The notes below the pieces were generated by a model, which was not told where the DNA came from, ran no database searches, and saw nothing but the letters and a program-made list of their open reading frames with translations. From Lampropedia cohaerens (GTDB lineage Bacteria; Pseudomonadota; Gammaproteobacteria; Burkholderiales; Burkholderiaceae_C): 64,000 nucleotides of DNA. A program made the translations under genes and the position numbers. The DNA is taken from the NCBI RefSeq assembly GCF_001005215.1, contig NZ_LBNQ01000025.1, positions 156,380 to 220,379 of the forward strand, written 5' to 3'. Below are positions 46,281 through 55,855 of this stretch, piece after piece; position 1 is the stretch's first letter; the number at the start of each line of letters is the position of its first letter.

Positions 46281-46291
46281 AGGGTAATCCC
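46281..46291. promoter_or_regulatory. AGGGTAATCCC motif upstream of the KgtP-like gene
   Basis: An 11-mer identical to 8958-8968 (regulator/transporter gap of the galactarate cluster) and close to AGGGTTTTCCC at 7991-8001 (upstream of kdgD). It lies 90 bases before the permease start. A shared binding site is possible. Confidence 0.35.
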
Positions 46292-46381
46292 CAGTCTCCA
46301 CGTGGCTGCGAACATAAGTGCTTACCCTAAACTGCAGGGTTTCTCCCGTACCACGCGGGATGTCTTTAAGGTAACGCACAT

Positions 46382-47707
46382 ATGTCCTCATCCACGATGG
46401 CGGCCCCCGCGCAGCGCAGCCTGCGTCGCTCCGTCTCCAACACGCTCAAGGGTTCGGCTGGCAACCTGGTCGAGTGGTACGACGTCTACGTCTACTCCGT
46501 CTTCGCGATTTACTTCGAATCCCAATTCTTTGCGCCGGGCGACAAGAACGCCACGATCTACATCTGGGCCATCTTTGCGATGACCTTTCTGATGCGGCCG
46601 CTGGGCGCCTGGTACTTCGGGCGCTTTGCCGACCGGCACGGACGCAGGCTCTCTCTGACGGTCTCAGTCACCATGATGGCGCTGTGCTCGTTCGTCATTG
46701 CCATCACGCCGACGCAGGCGGCGATCGGTGGCGCCGCAGCCGTGATCCTTCTGGCTGCGCGTTTGATCCAGGGCTTTGCAACCGGTGGCGAATATGGCAC
46801 CAGCGCCACCTACATGTCAGAGGCAGCAATGCCGGGCCGGCGCGGCTTTCTCTCCTCCTTCCACTACGTCACGCTGGTCGGTGGCCACGTGCTGGCACAG
46901 CTGGTATTGCTGCTGATGCTGCATTTCTTCGACAGGCCGGCCATCTCCGAGTGGGGCTGGCGCGTAGCCTTCGGGCTTGGCGGCATCGGCGCCATCGTGG
47001 TGTTCTGGCTGCGCCGCAGCATGGATGAGTCGCTCAACGAGGAGACGCTTGCGAACGTCCGCGCCGGCAAAGCGAAGTCCACGGGCTCGCTGCGCGAGCT
47101 GTTCGTCAACCAGTGGCGCCCCCTGTTGCTCTGCTTTCTTGTCACGGCTGGCGGCACCATTGCGTTCTATACCTACTCGGTCACAGGCCCCAAGATGGTG
47201 CAAAGCGCCTTTGCCGGCGGCGACGTCATGGCCGGCACGCTCATCAACCTGGCCGCACTCTTTCTGCTGATGATTCTGCAGCCAGTCGGCGGCTGGCTGT
47301 CGGACATCGTTGGCCGCAAGGCGTTGCTGGTGTTCTTTGGCATTGGCGGGGTGCTCTACACCTGGTATTTCGTGCAGTACCTGCCCCAGCAGCAGGACTG
47401 GCGTTACGCCTTCTTGATTCTTGCCATTGGCTTTGTCATCCTGACCGGCTACACCTCGATCAACGCGGTGGTCAAGGCCGAACTGTTTCCGAGCCATGTG
47501 CGCGCGCTCGGCGTGGGCCTGGGCTATGCGCTGGCCAACTCCGCGTTCGGCGGCACTGCACCGCTGTTCTACCAGGCGGCGCTCAAGTCTGACCACGTCA
47601 CGACGTTTGTAACCTACGCCACCATCATGATGGCAGTATCACTGGTGGTCTACGCATTCTTCCTGCCCAAACAGGGCGACAACCATCTGGATCGCGAATA
47701 TCGCTAA
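46382..47707 (+). CDS. MFS transporter, KgtP-like (2-oxoglutarate permease family)
   Basis: A 441-residue major facilitator of the metabolite:H+ symporter group with about 12 spans in the inner membrane. It shares with E. coli KgtP the opening AGNLVEWYDVYVYS, the loop RFADRHGRRLSL, the segment FATGGEYGTSATYMSEAA and the late LFPSHVRALGVGLGYALANSAFGG. That makes 2-oxoglutarate or a similar dicarboxylate the likely substrate, though this family also moves citrate, proline and aromatic acids. It is a single-gene unit with its own terminator. Confidence 0.85.
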   Translation: MSSSTMAAPAQRSLRRSVSNTLKGSAGNLVEWYDVYVYSVFAIYFESQFFAPGDKNATIYIWAIFAMTFLMRPLGAWYFGRFADRHGRRLSLTVSVTMMALCSFVIAITPTQAAIGGAAAVILLAARLIQGFATGGEYGTSATYMSEAAMPGRRGFLSSFHYVTLVGGHVLAQLVLLLMLHFFDRPAISEWGWRVAFGLGGIGAIVVFWLRRSMDESLNEETLANVRAGKAKSTGSLRELFVNQWRPLLLCFLVTAGGTIAFYTYSVTGPKMVQSAFAGGDVMAGTLINLAALFLLMILQPVGGWLSDIVGRKALLVFFGIGGVLYTWYFVQYLPQQQDWRYAFLILAIGFVILTGYTSINAVVKAELFPSHVRALGVGLGYALANSAFGGTAPLFYQAALKSDHVTTFVTYATIMMAVSLVVYAFFLPKQGDNHLDREYR

Positions 47708-47736
47708 ACGTGCATGAGGGGTTTCCCCCTGCGCAG

Positions 47737-47772
47737 AAGGCCCGCATGACGAAACGCCGTGCGGGCCTTTTT
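47737..47772 (+). terminator. intrinsic terminator after the KgtP-like gene
   Basis: AAGGCCCGCA (47737-47746) pairs with TGCGGGCCTT (47760-47769), 13-base loop, T5 to 47772. It may serve the convergent acyl-CoA ligase as well. Confidence 0.85.
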
Positions 47773-47814
47773 CATAACCGTGGCTCTCCCCAGTGCCACG
47801 CGGTGCAGTGGCAA

Positions 47815-49557
47815 TCAGCGCAACTGCCTGCGCAGTATCTTGCCCACCGTGTTCTTGGGCAGCTCGCTGCGAAACTCGATCAGCCTTGGGCGCTTGTAGC
47901 CGGTTAGATGCTGCGCCGCATAGGCACGCACGGCAGCTTCATCGAGCGCCTCGTCCTTTTTCACGATCACCAGCTTGATGGCCTCACCGGTCTGCGCATC
48001 GGGCACGCCCACCACCGCACATTCCCGCACGCCCGGCATCTGCGCGATGACGTCTTCCACCTCGTTGGGATACACGTTGAAGCCGCTGACCAGTACCATG
48101 TCCTTCTTGCGGTCGACGATACGGAAGTATCCGTGCCGATCCATGACCGCGATGTCGCCGGTACGGAAGTAGCCATCGGGTGTCATCGCCGCAGCGGTCT
48201 CCTCGGGCCGCTGCCAGTAACCTGCCATGACCTGCGGGCCTTTTACGGCCAGCTCCCCTGGCTGTCCCAGTGGCACCTCATCACCCGCATCATCCACGCA
48301 CTTAAGCCACGTGCCCGGAAGCGGCAGGCCAATGGTGCCGGTAAAGGCCTTGGAATCGACGCGGTTGCAGGCCACCGACGGACTGGCTTCCGACAGGCCG
48401 TAGCCCTCGCAGATCGGACAGCCGGTACGCGCCAGCCACTGCTCGGCCACCACCTTCTGCACTGCCATGCCGCCACCACCTGAGATGCGCAGGTGGCGCC
48501 AGTCCACGGAGTCGAACCGGGGATGGTGCAGCAGCGCATTGAAGAGGGTATTGACTGCCGGGAAGATATGAATGCGGTGGCGGCGCAGTTCCTTGAGCAT
48601 CGCATCGAGATCACGGGGATCGGCAATCAGCACGGCCTTGCCGCCGTTGCGCATGGACATCATCATGCCAACGGTGAAGCCGAAGATGTGGTAGAGCGGC
48701 AAGGCGCACACACTGGTGACCTGCTCGCCCGCGGCAATGGTGCGCACGGCCGGCAGGTTCCAGGCTTCCGACTGCAGGGCGTTGGCCAGCACATTGCCAT
48801 GCGTGAGCATCGCGCCCTTGCTGACGCCAGTGGTGCCCCCGGTGTACTGCAGCAGGGCCAGGTTGTCATGCGCCAGTGGCGGCGTGCACAGTGGCAGCCT
48901 GAAGCCCTGACGCAACGCCTCGTTAAAGGAGACTGCCTGTGGCAGCCGCACGGCCGGGCTGGCCTTGCCGCGCTTCTGGCGCCGGCGTGCCACCCAGTTC
49001 ACGAGGCTGCCCTTGAGAGGCCCCAGCAAATCGCCAACGCTTGCCACAATGACATGCTCCACAGCCGTGTCTGACAGGCACTGCTGCAGTAAGCCCGTGC
49101 AATGCTCAAGCACGACGATGGCCCTGGCACCACTGTCACACAGCTGGTGTCGCAGCTCCCGCTCGGTGTAGAGCGGATTGACGTTGACCAGCACCAGCCC
49201 GGCACGCATCACGGCTGCCGCCGTGACCGGATACTGAATGATGTTGGGCAGCATCACGGCCACGCGATCGCCCTTCTGCAAGCCCAGCGACTGCAGGTAC
49301 GCGGCCAGGCGCCCGCTGAAGCGGTCCAGCGTTGCATAGCTGAAATCCTTGCCCAGGAAGCTGAATGCGGTGCGCGGACCAAAGCGCGCAAACGCATCCT
49401 CTACCAGATCCGCCAGCGACGAATAGGCGTGCGTGTCAATATCGGTCGGCACCCCTGGCGGATAGCTGCTCAGCCAGGGCCGCTGCTGTGTCTGCGGGTT
49501 ACCGCCTGCGGGCGCCAGCGCCGCCTCGGGAACCGGTGTCATTGCATCCACTGTCAT
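47815..49557 (-). CDS. fadD: long-chain fatty acid--CoA ligase
   Basis: Activates fatty acids with ATP and CoA through an acyl-adenylate for beta-oxidation or lipid use. The 580-residue AMP-forming enzyme has the P-loop YTGGTTGVSKGAM, the motif GYGLSEASPSV, DGYFRTGDIAVMD and the C-terminal RKKDMVLVSGFNVYPNEVE and NTVGKILRRQL with the catalytic Lys. Recognisable homology begins at WLSSYPPGVPTDID; the start could be 49557, 49542 or 49593, none with a good ribosome-binding site. The frame is open to 50136 over yqgE but that is shadow. It is divergent from yqgE. Chain-length preference is inferred from the family. Confidence 0.9.
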   Translation of the reverse strand: MTVDAMTPVPEAALAPAGGNPQTQQRPWLSSYPPGVPTDIDTHAYSSLADLVEDAFARFGPRTAFSFLGKDFSYATLDRFSGRLAAYLQSLGLQKGDRVAVMLPNIIQYPVTAAAVMRAGLVLVNVNPLYTERELRHQLCDSGARAIVVLEHCTGLLQQCLSDTAVEHVIVASVGDLLGPLKGSLVNWVARRRQKRGKASPAVRLPQAVSFNEALRQGFRLPLCTPPLAHDNLALLQYTGGTTGVSKGAMLTHGNVLANALQSEAWNLPAVRTIAAGEQVTSVCALPLYHIFGFTVGMMMSMRNGGKAVLIADPRDLDAMLKELRRHRIHIFPAVNTLFNALLHHPRFDSVDWRHLRISGGGGMAVQKVVAEQWLARTGCPICEGYGLSEASPSVACNRVDSKAFTGTIGLPLPGTWLKCVDDAGDEVPLGQPGELAVKGPQVMAGYWQRPEETAAAMTPDGYFRTGDIAVMDRHGYFRIVDRKKDMVLVSGFNVYPNEVEDVIAQMPGVRECAVVGVPDAQTGEAIKLVIVKKDEALDEAAVRAYAAQHLTGYKRPRLIEFRSELPKNTVGKILRRQLR

Positions 49558-49740
49558 TTCTGTATAGGAAGAGCTGTTTGCGATATGCGCCATCGTAGTC
49601 GCGCCAGGCATTGAAGCCATGCAGCGTGTGCAAAGTATCGAAAATGGATACCGATGTGGCGATTTATTGCAGCACACTGCGGCGCAGGCCGTAGCCGCAC
49701 GATGCATGAAGCAACCGTGAACAAGCTCTAAAATTGCGGC

Positions 49741-50331
49741 ATGCCCAAGCACGCCATTTCCGCCAGCAACCTGACCGGTCATTTGCTGATCGCCATGCCC
49801 GGACTGGACGATGACATGTTCGCCGGCAGCGTGGTCTACGTGTGCGAGCACAACGACAAGGGTGCACTTGGCCTGATCGTCAACAAAACCACCGACATCA
49901 ACATCGGGCATCTTTTCTCCCGCATGGAGCTGGCCTTGCCGCATGAGGAACTGGCGCAGCTGCCGGTGCTCATCGGCGGGCCACTGCATCAGGATCGCGG
50001 CTTTGTGCTGCATGACACCGCCAATTCCCCGGATGACGAGGTCTATGCCTCCACGCTGCCGATCCGCGACGGGCTGGCCATGACCTCCTCGCGCGATGTG
50101 ATGGATGCACTCAGCCGCGGCACCGGGCCACGCCATGCACTGATGGCACTGGGTTGCGCCTCGTGGGACGAAGGTCAGCTAGAGAACGAGCTGGCCGCCA
50201 ACGCCTGGCTGACGGTGGAAGGCGACAGCGAACTGCTGTTCACCCTGCCGCCGCAGGAGCGCTACGCCCGCGCCTTCGCGCTGCTGGGCGTTGACCCGTT
50301 GCGCATCGCAAGTGCAGCAGGCCATGCCTGA
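49741..50331 (+). CDS. yqgE: YqgE/AlgH family protein
   Basis: A 196-residue protein of the UPF0301 family, of uncertain function. It shows the family opening LTGHLLIAMPGLDDDMFAGSV and the conserved NKTTDINIGHLF, LIGGPLHQDRGFVLH and GCASWDEGQLENELAANAWL. It is first in a tight run with ruvX, pyrR, pyrB and pyrC'; its stop overlaps the ruvX start. In Pseudomonas AlgH was linked to alginate control, but a direct role there is doubtful. Confidence 0.94.
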   Translation: MPKHAISASNLTGHLLIAMPGLDDDMFAGSVVYVCEHNDKGALGLIVNKTTDINIGHLFSRMELALPHEELAQLPVLIGGPLHQDRGFVLHDTANSPDDEVYASTLPIRDGLAMTSSRDVMDALSRGTGPRHALMALGCASWDEGQLENELAANAWLTVEGDSELLFTLPPQERYARAFALLGVDPLRIASAAGHA

Positions 50332-50749
50332 GGCCACCGCGTTGCCAACGATCCAGCCACACTGGCAAACCTTTCTGGCGTTTGACTATGGCGAAAAGCG
50401 CACCGGCGTGGCAATCGGCACGCGCCTGCTTGGCAGCGCCAATCCGGTTGGCGTCATCCAGGCGCAGGGCAAGGCCCAGTTTCCGCTGGCCAAGCGTTTC
50501 ATCGACGAATGGCAGCCCGATGCGTTGATCGTTGGCGTGCCCTTTCACCCCGATGGGGCGGAACATGAAAACACGCTGCGTGCCCGCAAGTTCGGCCGCA
50601 GCCTGGCGGGCCGTTTCGGCCTGCCGGTGATCGAAGTGGACGAGCGCTACTCCACCACCGAAGCGCTGGCGACCGGAGCCGGCGCGCACGATGTGGATGC
50701 GCGCTCTGCGGCTATCATCCTGGCGCAGTTTCTGAGGAGTCTTGAATGA
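50324..50749 (+). CDS. ruvX: Holliday junction resolvase-like protein / pre-16S rRNA nuclease
   Basis: RNase H-fold protein of 141 residues (YqgF). E. coli YqgF matures the 5' end of 16S rRNA. Acidic residues of the fold are visible in FLAFDYGEKRTGVA and near the C-terminus (HDVDARSAAIILAQFL); VDERYSTTEA is the other signature. The ATG at 50324 overlaps the yqgE stop; a TTG at 50291 is rejected. The stop overlaps the pyrR start (ATGA). Confidence 0.93.
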   Translation: MPEATALPTIQPHWQTFLAFDYGEKRTGVAIGTRLLGSANPVGVIQAQGKAQFPLAKRFIDEWQPDALIVGVPFHPDGAEHENTLRARKFGRSLAGRFGLPVIEVDERYSTTEALATGAGAHDVDARSAAIILAQFLRSLE

Positions 50750-51261
50750 GTGAACCCGTATCGGCAGGCCTGCTGGCCCTTGATGCCGAGAGTCTGTATG
50801 GCGAGCTGCGCCAGCACATTGCGCGCATGCTGGAGTCCGGCACGCAGCTGGCTGGGGTGACCTCCGGCGGCGTCTGGCTGGTCGAGCGGCTGATTGCCGA
50901 CCTGGGGCTGGAACAACCGGTCAACACGCTCTCGTCGGCGCTGCACCGTGACGACTATGCCCAGCGCGGCCTGGCCGCCAGTGCCCAGACTAAGCTGGCG
51001 TTCGACGTGGACGGCGCCGACATCCTGGTGCTGGACGACGTGCTCTACACTGGCCGCACCATCCGCGCCGTCATCAACGAGCTTTTCGACTATGGGCGCC
51101 CGGCGCGCGTGCGGCTGGCAGTGCTGGTTGACCGCGGCGGACGTGAGTTGCCCATTCAGGCCGACTACGCTGCCGCACGCCTGACCTTGCCTGCCCACCA
51201 GAAACTGGCATTGGCGCGCCAGCAGGACGGCAGCCTGCATTTCGCCATCGAAAGCGCTTGA
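50746..51261 (+). CDS. pyrR: PyrR, uracil phosphoribosyltransferase-like regulator
   Basis: A 171-residue type I phosphoribosyltransferase. The PRPP-binding loop is [16 protein letters not shown] and the N-terminal half holds [13 protein letters not shown]. In Gram-positive bacteria PyrR binds pyr mRNA; in proteobacteria its role next to pyrB is less clear and may be enzymatic or structural. I see no attenuator between pyrR and pyrB (only 10 bases). The ATGA overlap with ruvX couples translation. Confidence 0.92.
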   Translation: MSEPVSAGLLALDAESLYGELRQHIARMLESGTQLAGVTSGGVWLVERLIADLGLEQPVNTLSSALHRDDYAQRGLAASAQTKLAFDVDGADILVLDDVLYTGRTIRAVINELFDYGRPARVRLAVLVDRGGRELPIQADYAAARLTLPAHQKLALARQQDGSLHFAIESA

Positions 51262-51271
51262 AGGAGGCACC

Positions 51272-52234
51272 ATGCTGGCACGCCAGAACCCCCAACTCAA
51301 CAAGAACGGCGAGCTCATCCACCTGCTCTCCACCGAAGGCCTCTCGCGCGAGATCCTCACGCACATCCTCGATACGGCCAGCAACTTCGTCTCGGTCAGC
51401 GACCGCGAGGTCAAGAAGGTGCCGCTGCTGCGTGGCAAGAGCGTGTTCAACCTGTTCTTCGAGAACAGCACCCGCACGCGCACCACCTTTGACATCGCCG
51501 CCAAGCGGCTCTCGGCCGACGTCTTCACGCTGGACATCGGCCGCTCCTCCACCGCCAAGGGCGAAACGCTGCTGGATACGGTTGCCAACCTCTCGGCCAT
51601 GGCCGCCGACATCTTCGTCGTGCGCCACAGCGAGTCGGGCGCGCCCTATCTGATCGCCCAGCACGTCGCGCCGCATGTGCACGTGGTCAACGCCGGCGAC
51701 GGCCGCCATGCCCATCCCACGCAGGGCCTGCTGGACATGTACACCATTCGCCACTACAAGAAGGACTTCACCAATCTTTCGGTGGCCATCGTCGGCGACG
51801 TGCTGCATTCGCGCGTGGCGCGCTCGGACATCCACGCCCTGACCACGCTGGGCTGCCCCGACCTGCGCGTGGTGGGTCCGCAGACACTGGTGCCCGAGTC
51901 GTTCTCGGCCCTTGGTGCGCGGGTCGTGCACAACCTGGAAGAAGGCATCCGCGACGCGGACGTGATCATCATGCTGCGGCTGCAAAACGAGCGTATGAGT
52001 GGCGCGCTGCTGCCATCGAGCCAGGAGTATTTCCAGAACTTCGGTCTGACGCCGCAGAAGCTGCAGCTGGCCAAGCCCGATGCCATCGTGATGCATCCGG
52101 GCCCAATCAACCGTGGCGTGGAGATTGACTCGGACGTCGCCGACGGTCCGCACAGCGTCATCCTCTCGCAGGTCACCTTCGGCATTGCCGTGCGCATGGC
52201 CGTGATGTCCATCGTCGCCGGCAACGAGGCCTGA
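51272..52234 (+). CDS. pyrB: aspartate carbamoyltransferase catalytic subunit
   Basis: Condenses carbamoyl phosphate and aspartate, the committed step of pyrimidine synthesis. The 320-residue chain has [12 protein letters not shown] for carbamoyl phosphate, [12 protein letters not shown], and [17 protein letters not shown] stands just before the ATG. The downstream pyrC' encodes a metal-site-deficient dihydroorotase homologue, which in Pseudomonas and relatives assembles with PyrB as a non-catalytic partner; no pyrI is present. Confidence 0.97.
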   Translation: MLARQNPQLNKNGELIHLLSTEGLSREILTHILDTASNFVSVSDREVKKVPLLRGKSVFNLFFENSTRTRTTFDIAAKRLSADVFTLDIGRSSTAKGETLLDTVANLSAMAADIFVVRHSESGAPYLIAQHVAPHVHVVNAGDGRHAHPTQGLLDMYTIRHYKKDFTNLSVAIVGDVLHSRVARSDIHALTTLGCPDLRVVGPQTLVPESFSALGARVVHNLEEGIRDADVIIMLRLQNERMSGALLPSSQEYFQNFGLTPQKLQLAKPDAIVMHPGPINRGVEIDSDVADGPHSVILSQVTFGIAVRMAVMSIVAGNEA

Positions 52235-52263
52235 GTCCGCCCCTTCCAACCGAGAGTCTTTGC

Positions 52264-53574
52264 ATGACTACCCTCATCCAAGGCGGCCGCATCATCGATC
52301 CAGCCAGCGGCCTTGACCAGATCGGCGACATCGCCATCGCCAGCGGCCGCATCGTCGGCATCGGCGCAGTGCCCGCCGACTTCGAGCCCGCGCACACCAT
52401 CGACGCCACCGGCCTGTGGGTGTTGCCGGGCATCGTCGACCTGTGCGCGCGGCTGCGCGAACCTGGCTATGAGCACGCCGGCATGCTCGAGAGCGAAATG
52501 CGCGCGGCCGTCGCAGGTGGGGTCACCAGTCTGGTGTGCCCGCCCGACACCGATCCGGTGCTCGACGAGCCCGGCCTGGTGGAGATGCTGCGCCTGCGCG
52601 CGGCCAACCAGCGCCAGGCCCGGCTGTTCCCCTTGGGCGCACTCACAAGGGGACTGGCCGGCGAAGTGCTGACCGAGATGTCGCATCTGACACACGCCGG
52701 CTGCGTGGGCTTCAGCCAGGCGGAGGCGCCGCTCAAAAGCAACCAGGTGCTGCAACGCACGCTGCAGTACGCCGGCACTTTCGGCTATTCGGTGTGGCTG
52801 CGCCCGGTCGATCCGGCCCTGGGCAACGGCGTGGCCGCCAGCGGCGCGCTGGCACAACGCATGGGGCTGGCGGGCGTGCCGGTGGCCGCCGAGACCATTG
52901 CGCTGCACACCATCTTCGAGTTGCTGCGCGCCAATCCATGCCACGTCCACTTGTGCCGCATCAGCAGCGCCCAGGGGGTGGAACTGGTGCGCCAGGCCAA
53001 GTCCGAGGGACTGCCGGTCACCTGCGACGTCAGCATCAACTCCCTGCTGCTCACGGACATGGACATCGGCTATTTCGACAGCCGCGCGCGCCTTCTGCCA
53101 CCGCTGCGTCAGGCCCGCGACCGCGAGGCCCTCAGCGCTGCCGTGGCCGACGGCACCATCGACGCGGTGGTCTCCGACCACACCCCCGTGGAGCACGATG
53201 CCAAGGAAGTGCCGTTTGCCGAGGCCGAACCCGGCGCCAGCGGCCTTGAGCTGCTGCTGCCGCTGCTGCTCAAGTGGGCCGACACCCAGCACCTGTCCAT
53301 CGGCGAGGCGCTGACACGCATCACCTGCGGCGCAGCCGACGTCATGGGCGCCGCACTGGGTACACTGCAAGCCAGCGTCGGACGCATCGCGCACGGCGGT
53401 ATGGCCGACCTGTGCCTGTACGATCCGCGCAGAGAGTGGCAGATCAAGGAAAGTGCGCTGCTCAGCCAGGGCAAATTCACCCCCTTTGCCGATTGGCCCG
53501 TGCAGGGCCGCGTCCATGCGACACTGGTAGCGGGCGAGCTGGCCTACACGGACCGCAGTGCCTCCACAACCTGA
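52264..53574 (+). CDS. pyrC': dihydroorotase-like non-catalytic partner of aspartate transcarbamoylase
   Basis: A 436-residue amidohydrolase-fold protein. Active type I dihydroorotases have an HxH metal pair in a DLHVHLREPG context; here residues 59-68 read DLCARLREPG, so both histidines are lost (Cys61, Arg63). The usual (S/T)DDG metal segment is FSQAEA, and the His-x-x-His element is HLCR. The protein is therefore almost surely inactive as a dihydroorotase. Known PyrC' proteins keep the ATCase dodecamer together, and the gene directly follows pyrB, which supports that role. An active pyrC must be elsewhere. Confidence 0.93.
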   Translation: MTTLIQGGRIIDPASGLDQIGDIAIASGRIVGIGAVPADFEPAHTIDATGLWVLPGIVDLCARLREPGYEHAGMLESEMRAAVAGGVTSLVCPPDTDPVLDEPGLVEMLRLRAANQRQARLFPLGALTRGLAGEVLTEMSHLTHAGCVGFSQAEAPLKSNQVLQRTLQYAGTFGYSVWLRPVDPALGNGVAASGALAQRMGLAGVPVAAETIALHTIFELLRANPCHVHLCRISSAQGVELVRQAKSEGLPVTCDVSINSLLLTDMDIGYFDSRARLLPPLRQARDREALSAAVADGTIDAVVSDHTPVEHDAKEVPFAEAEPGASGLELLLPLLLKWADTQHLSIGEALTRITCGAADVMGAALGTLQASVGRIAHGGMADLCLYDPRREWQIKESALLSQGKFTPFADWPVQGRVHATLVAGELAYTDRSASTT

Positions 53575-53581
53575 GACCTCC

Positions 53582-54250
53582 ATGCAGCCTGCCTTTTCCT
53601 TCAGTCTCAAACGCGTGCTCCAGCTGGCGCTGTACGTCATCGTGCGGCCCTCGGAGTACTTTCGCACCATGCCACGCTCGGGGCCGCTGGTCGAGCCGAT
53701 GTATTTCTCCGCCGTCATCGGTCTGGTCTCCGGCCTGATTGCGATGGTGCTGGATGCGCTGCTCAGCGACCTGCCCTTTTCGCTCATCAGCCTGCTGCTG
53801 GTGCCGGGACTGGTGATCGGCGCGGTATTCATCGTGGCAGGCATATTTTTCCTGCTGTGGAAGCTGCTGGGTTCGCGGCAGGGCTATGGCGTGGCATTTC
53901 GCATCACTGCCGCAACGCTGGCGATCAGTCCGATCACCGCAGTGCTGGCCTTTGTTCCCTATGTTGGCCTCCTCGTGAATGTGGTGTGGACCATGCTGCT
54001 GTTGATCATCGCCAGCGTGGAGGTCCACGGCATAGGTCGCCGCAAGGCCACGATCGCCTTCACGATGCTGGGGGTAGTGCTGGCTGGCAGCGCCATGTGG
54101 ATGCATGCACTGCAGAGCACGCTGGAACAGCAATTGCGGGAGCTGGGTGTGACGCCCGCAGAATTCAACCAGATGTCGCCGCAGGAGCGCGAACAGGTGC
54201 TCCAGCAGCTGCAACGGCAGCTGCAAGGCACCGGCACCTCCCCGCTCTGA
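53582..54250 (+). CDS. Yip1-domain inner-membrane protein
   Basis: A 222-residue protein with about five hydrophobic segments between residues 35 and 185, starting with the family-typical LALYVIVRPSEYFRTMPR segment, and a C-terminal helix rich in Gln/Glu (about residues 183-215) that may form a coiled coil. Yip1-domain proteins have no settled function in bacteria. The ATG at 53582 is chosen; the GTG at 53558 overlaps pyrC'. It starts 7 bases after the pyrC' stop and may be in the same transcript. Confidence 0.78.
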   Translation: MQPAFSFSLKRVLQLALYVIVRPSEYFRTMPRSGPLVEPMYFSAVIGLVSGLIAMVLDALLSDLPFSLISLLLVPGLVIGAVFIVAGIFFLLWKLLGSRQGYGVAFRITAATLAISPITAVLAFVPYVGLLVNVVWTMLLLIIASVEVHGIGRRKATIAFTMLGVVLAGSAMWMHALQSTLEQQLRELGVTPAEFNQMSPQEREQVLQQLQRQLQGTGTSPL

Positions 54251-54322
54251 CATGCACGCCATCTGCCTTGCACCGTTCGCATTGACCGCTGCGCGGGGTG
54301 CAATACGCCAGCAGGAGCGCTC

Positions 54323-55855
54323 ATGAAGATCATCATTCTCGGTGCCGGGCGCATCGGCCAGGCGGTGGCCGACAGCTTGGTGCTCGAACGCAATGACATC
54401 ACCGTCATCGACACGGATCGCCGCCGCCTGCAGGAATTGGAGGCACGCTATGACCTGCGCGGCGTGGCCGGCGACGGCACCGATCCGGCCGTGCTGGCAG
54501 AAGCCGGTGCCGACGACACGGACTTGCTGATTGCCTGCGCGGCGCGCGATGAGACCAATCTGGCTTGCTGCAAGATTGCGCACTTGGTATTTCGCATCCC
54601 CGTGCGCATTGCCAGGGTTCGCTCCAGCGCCTGGACCGAGGGCAGCCGCCTGCTCAGCCCGGAAGGTTTTGCGGTGGACCGCTGCCTGCGCCCGGAGGAC
54701 TCGCTCACGCGCTATCTCGCCAAGCTGGTCGAGTACCCACAGGCCATGCAGGTGCGCGAGTTCGCAGGCGGTCGCGCCGTGCTCACCGTAGCGCGTGCGC
54801 GCGCGGCTGCGCCCATGACCAGCCGCACCATTGCGGAAATCCGTACCCTGATGCCCGATCTGCCGCTGCGCATCGTGGCCATCTATCGACGCTTTGCCGA
54901 CCAGCCCGACCGCTTCGTGTCCGCCAGCGGCGATACGCGCATCGAGCCCGATGACGAGGTGTTCGTGCTCACCACTCGCGAGCACGCCAGCGAGGTGCTA
55001 CCGCTGCTGACCCGCCCGATCGAGGCACCCGCTGCCACGGTGCGCCGGGTGATGGTCATCAACGGCGGCATTGTTGCACTGCGCCTGGCGCAGCTGCTGG
55101 TCGAGCAGCGCAAGGGCTACTACCACATCAAGCTCGTCGAAAGCAGCCGCGAGCGCGCCAATCAGCTCTCGGACAACCTGCCTGCGGATGTGCTGCTGCT
55201 GCAGGCCGAAGGCACGGATGAGGACTTCCTGGAGCAGGAAAGCATTGAGGAAATCGACCTGCTGCTGGCGCTGTCGGAGGATGACGAGACCAACATCATG
55301 GCCTGCCTGTTGGCCAAGCGCATGGGTGCCAAGCGCGTGCTCGCGCTCATCAACCACCGCGCCTATGCCGATCTGATGCACGGCACGCAGATCGACATCG
55401 CCCTCACGCCCGCGCAGGCTATGCTCGGCGAGCTGATGACCTTTGTGCGCCACGGTGACGTACAGGCCGTGCACAGCCTGCGCCGCGGCGTGGCCGAGGC
55501 GCTGGAGATCGTCGTGCGCGGCGACCACAAGACCTCCGCGGTGGTGGGCCGCAAGGTTGGTGAACTGCGGCTGCCGCGCGATGTCCACATGGGCCTGATC
55601 GTGCGCGGCCTGGAAGGGGACACGCCCCCGGCCACAGACGCTGATGCCGAACCCGCGCGCAAGCCGCTGACCGGCGAGGACGACAGCGCCGCGGCCGCCA
55701 ATGGCGCCAGCGAGGCCGCCGCCGAACCACAGATTCTCTTTCCGAGCCGTGACACCGTCATCGAGGCAGGCGACCACATCGTCTTCTTCCTGCCCCACAA
55801 GCGGCTGGTGCGCGAAATCGAGCGTGTCTTCAGCGTCAAACCCACCTTCTTCTGA
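54323..55855 (+). CDS. trkA: Trk potassium uptake regulatory NAD-binding protein TrkA
   Basis: Cytoplasmic peripheral subunit that gates TrkH in response to nucleotides. The 510-residue chain has two RCK_N/RCK_C pairs; the first Rossmann motif is ILGAGRIGQAVAD (residues 5-17), the second around VMVINGGIVALRLAQ. The second RCK_C domain is split by an insert of about 36 residues (434-469, Ala/Asp/Glu/Pro rich), making the protein longer than the usual 458. The trkH start overlaps its stop (TGATG). Confidence 0.94.
   Translation: MKIIILGAGRIGQAVADSLVLERNDITVIDTDRRRLQELEARYDLRGVAGDGTDPAVLAEAGADDTDLLIACAARDETNLACCKIAHLVFRIPVRIARVRSSAWTEGSRLLSPEGFAVDRCLRPEDSLTRYLAKLVEYPQAMQVREFAGGRAVLTVARARAAAPMTSRTIAEIRTLMPDLPLRIVAIYRRFADQPDRFVSASGDTRIEPDDEVFVLTTREHASEVLPLLTRPIEAPAATVRRVMVINGGIVALRLAQLLVEQRKGYYHIKLVESSRERANQLSDNLPADVLLLQAEGTDEDFLEQESIEEIDLLLALSEDDETNIMACLLAKRMGAKRVLALINHRAYADLMHGTQIDIALTPAQAMLGELMTFVRHGDVQAVHSLRRGVAEALEIVVRGDHKTSAVVGRKVGELRLPRDVHMGLIVRGLEGDTPPATDADAEPARKPLTGEDDSAAAANGASEAAAEPQILFPSRDTVIEAGDHIVFFLPHKRLVREIERVFSVKPTFF

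Noticed and set aside
51262..51271. PyrR-type attenuator between pyrR and pyrB
   Set aside because: The gap is only 10 bases and holds just a ribosome-binding site.
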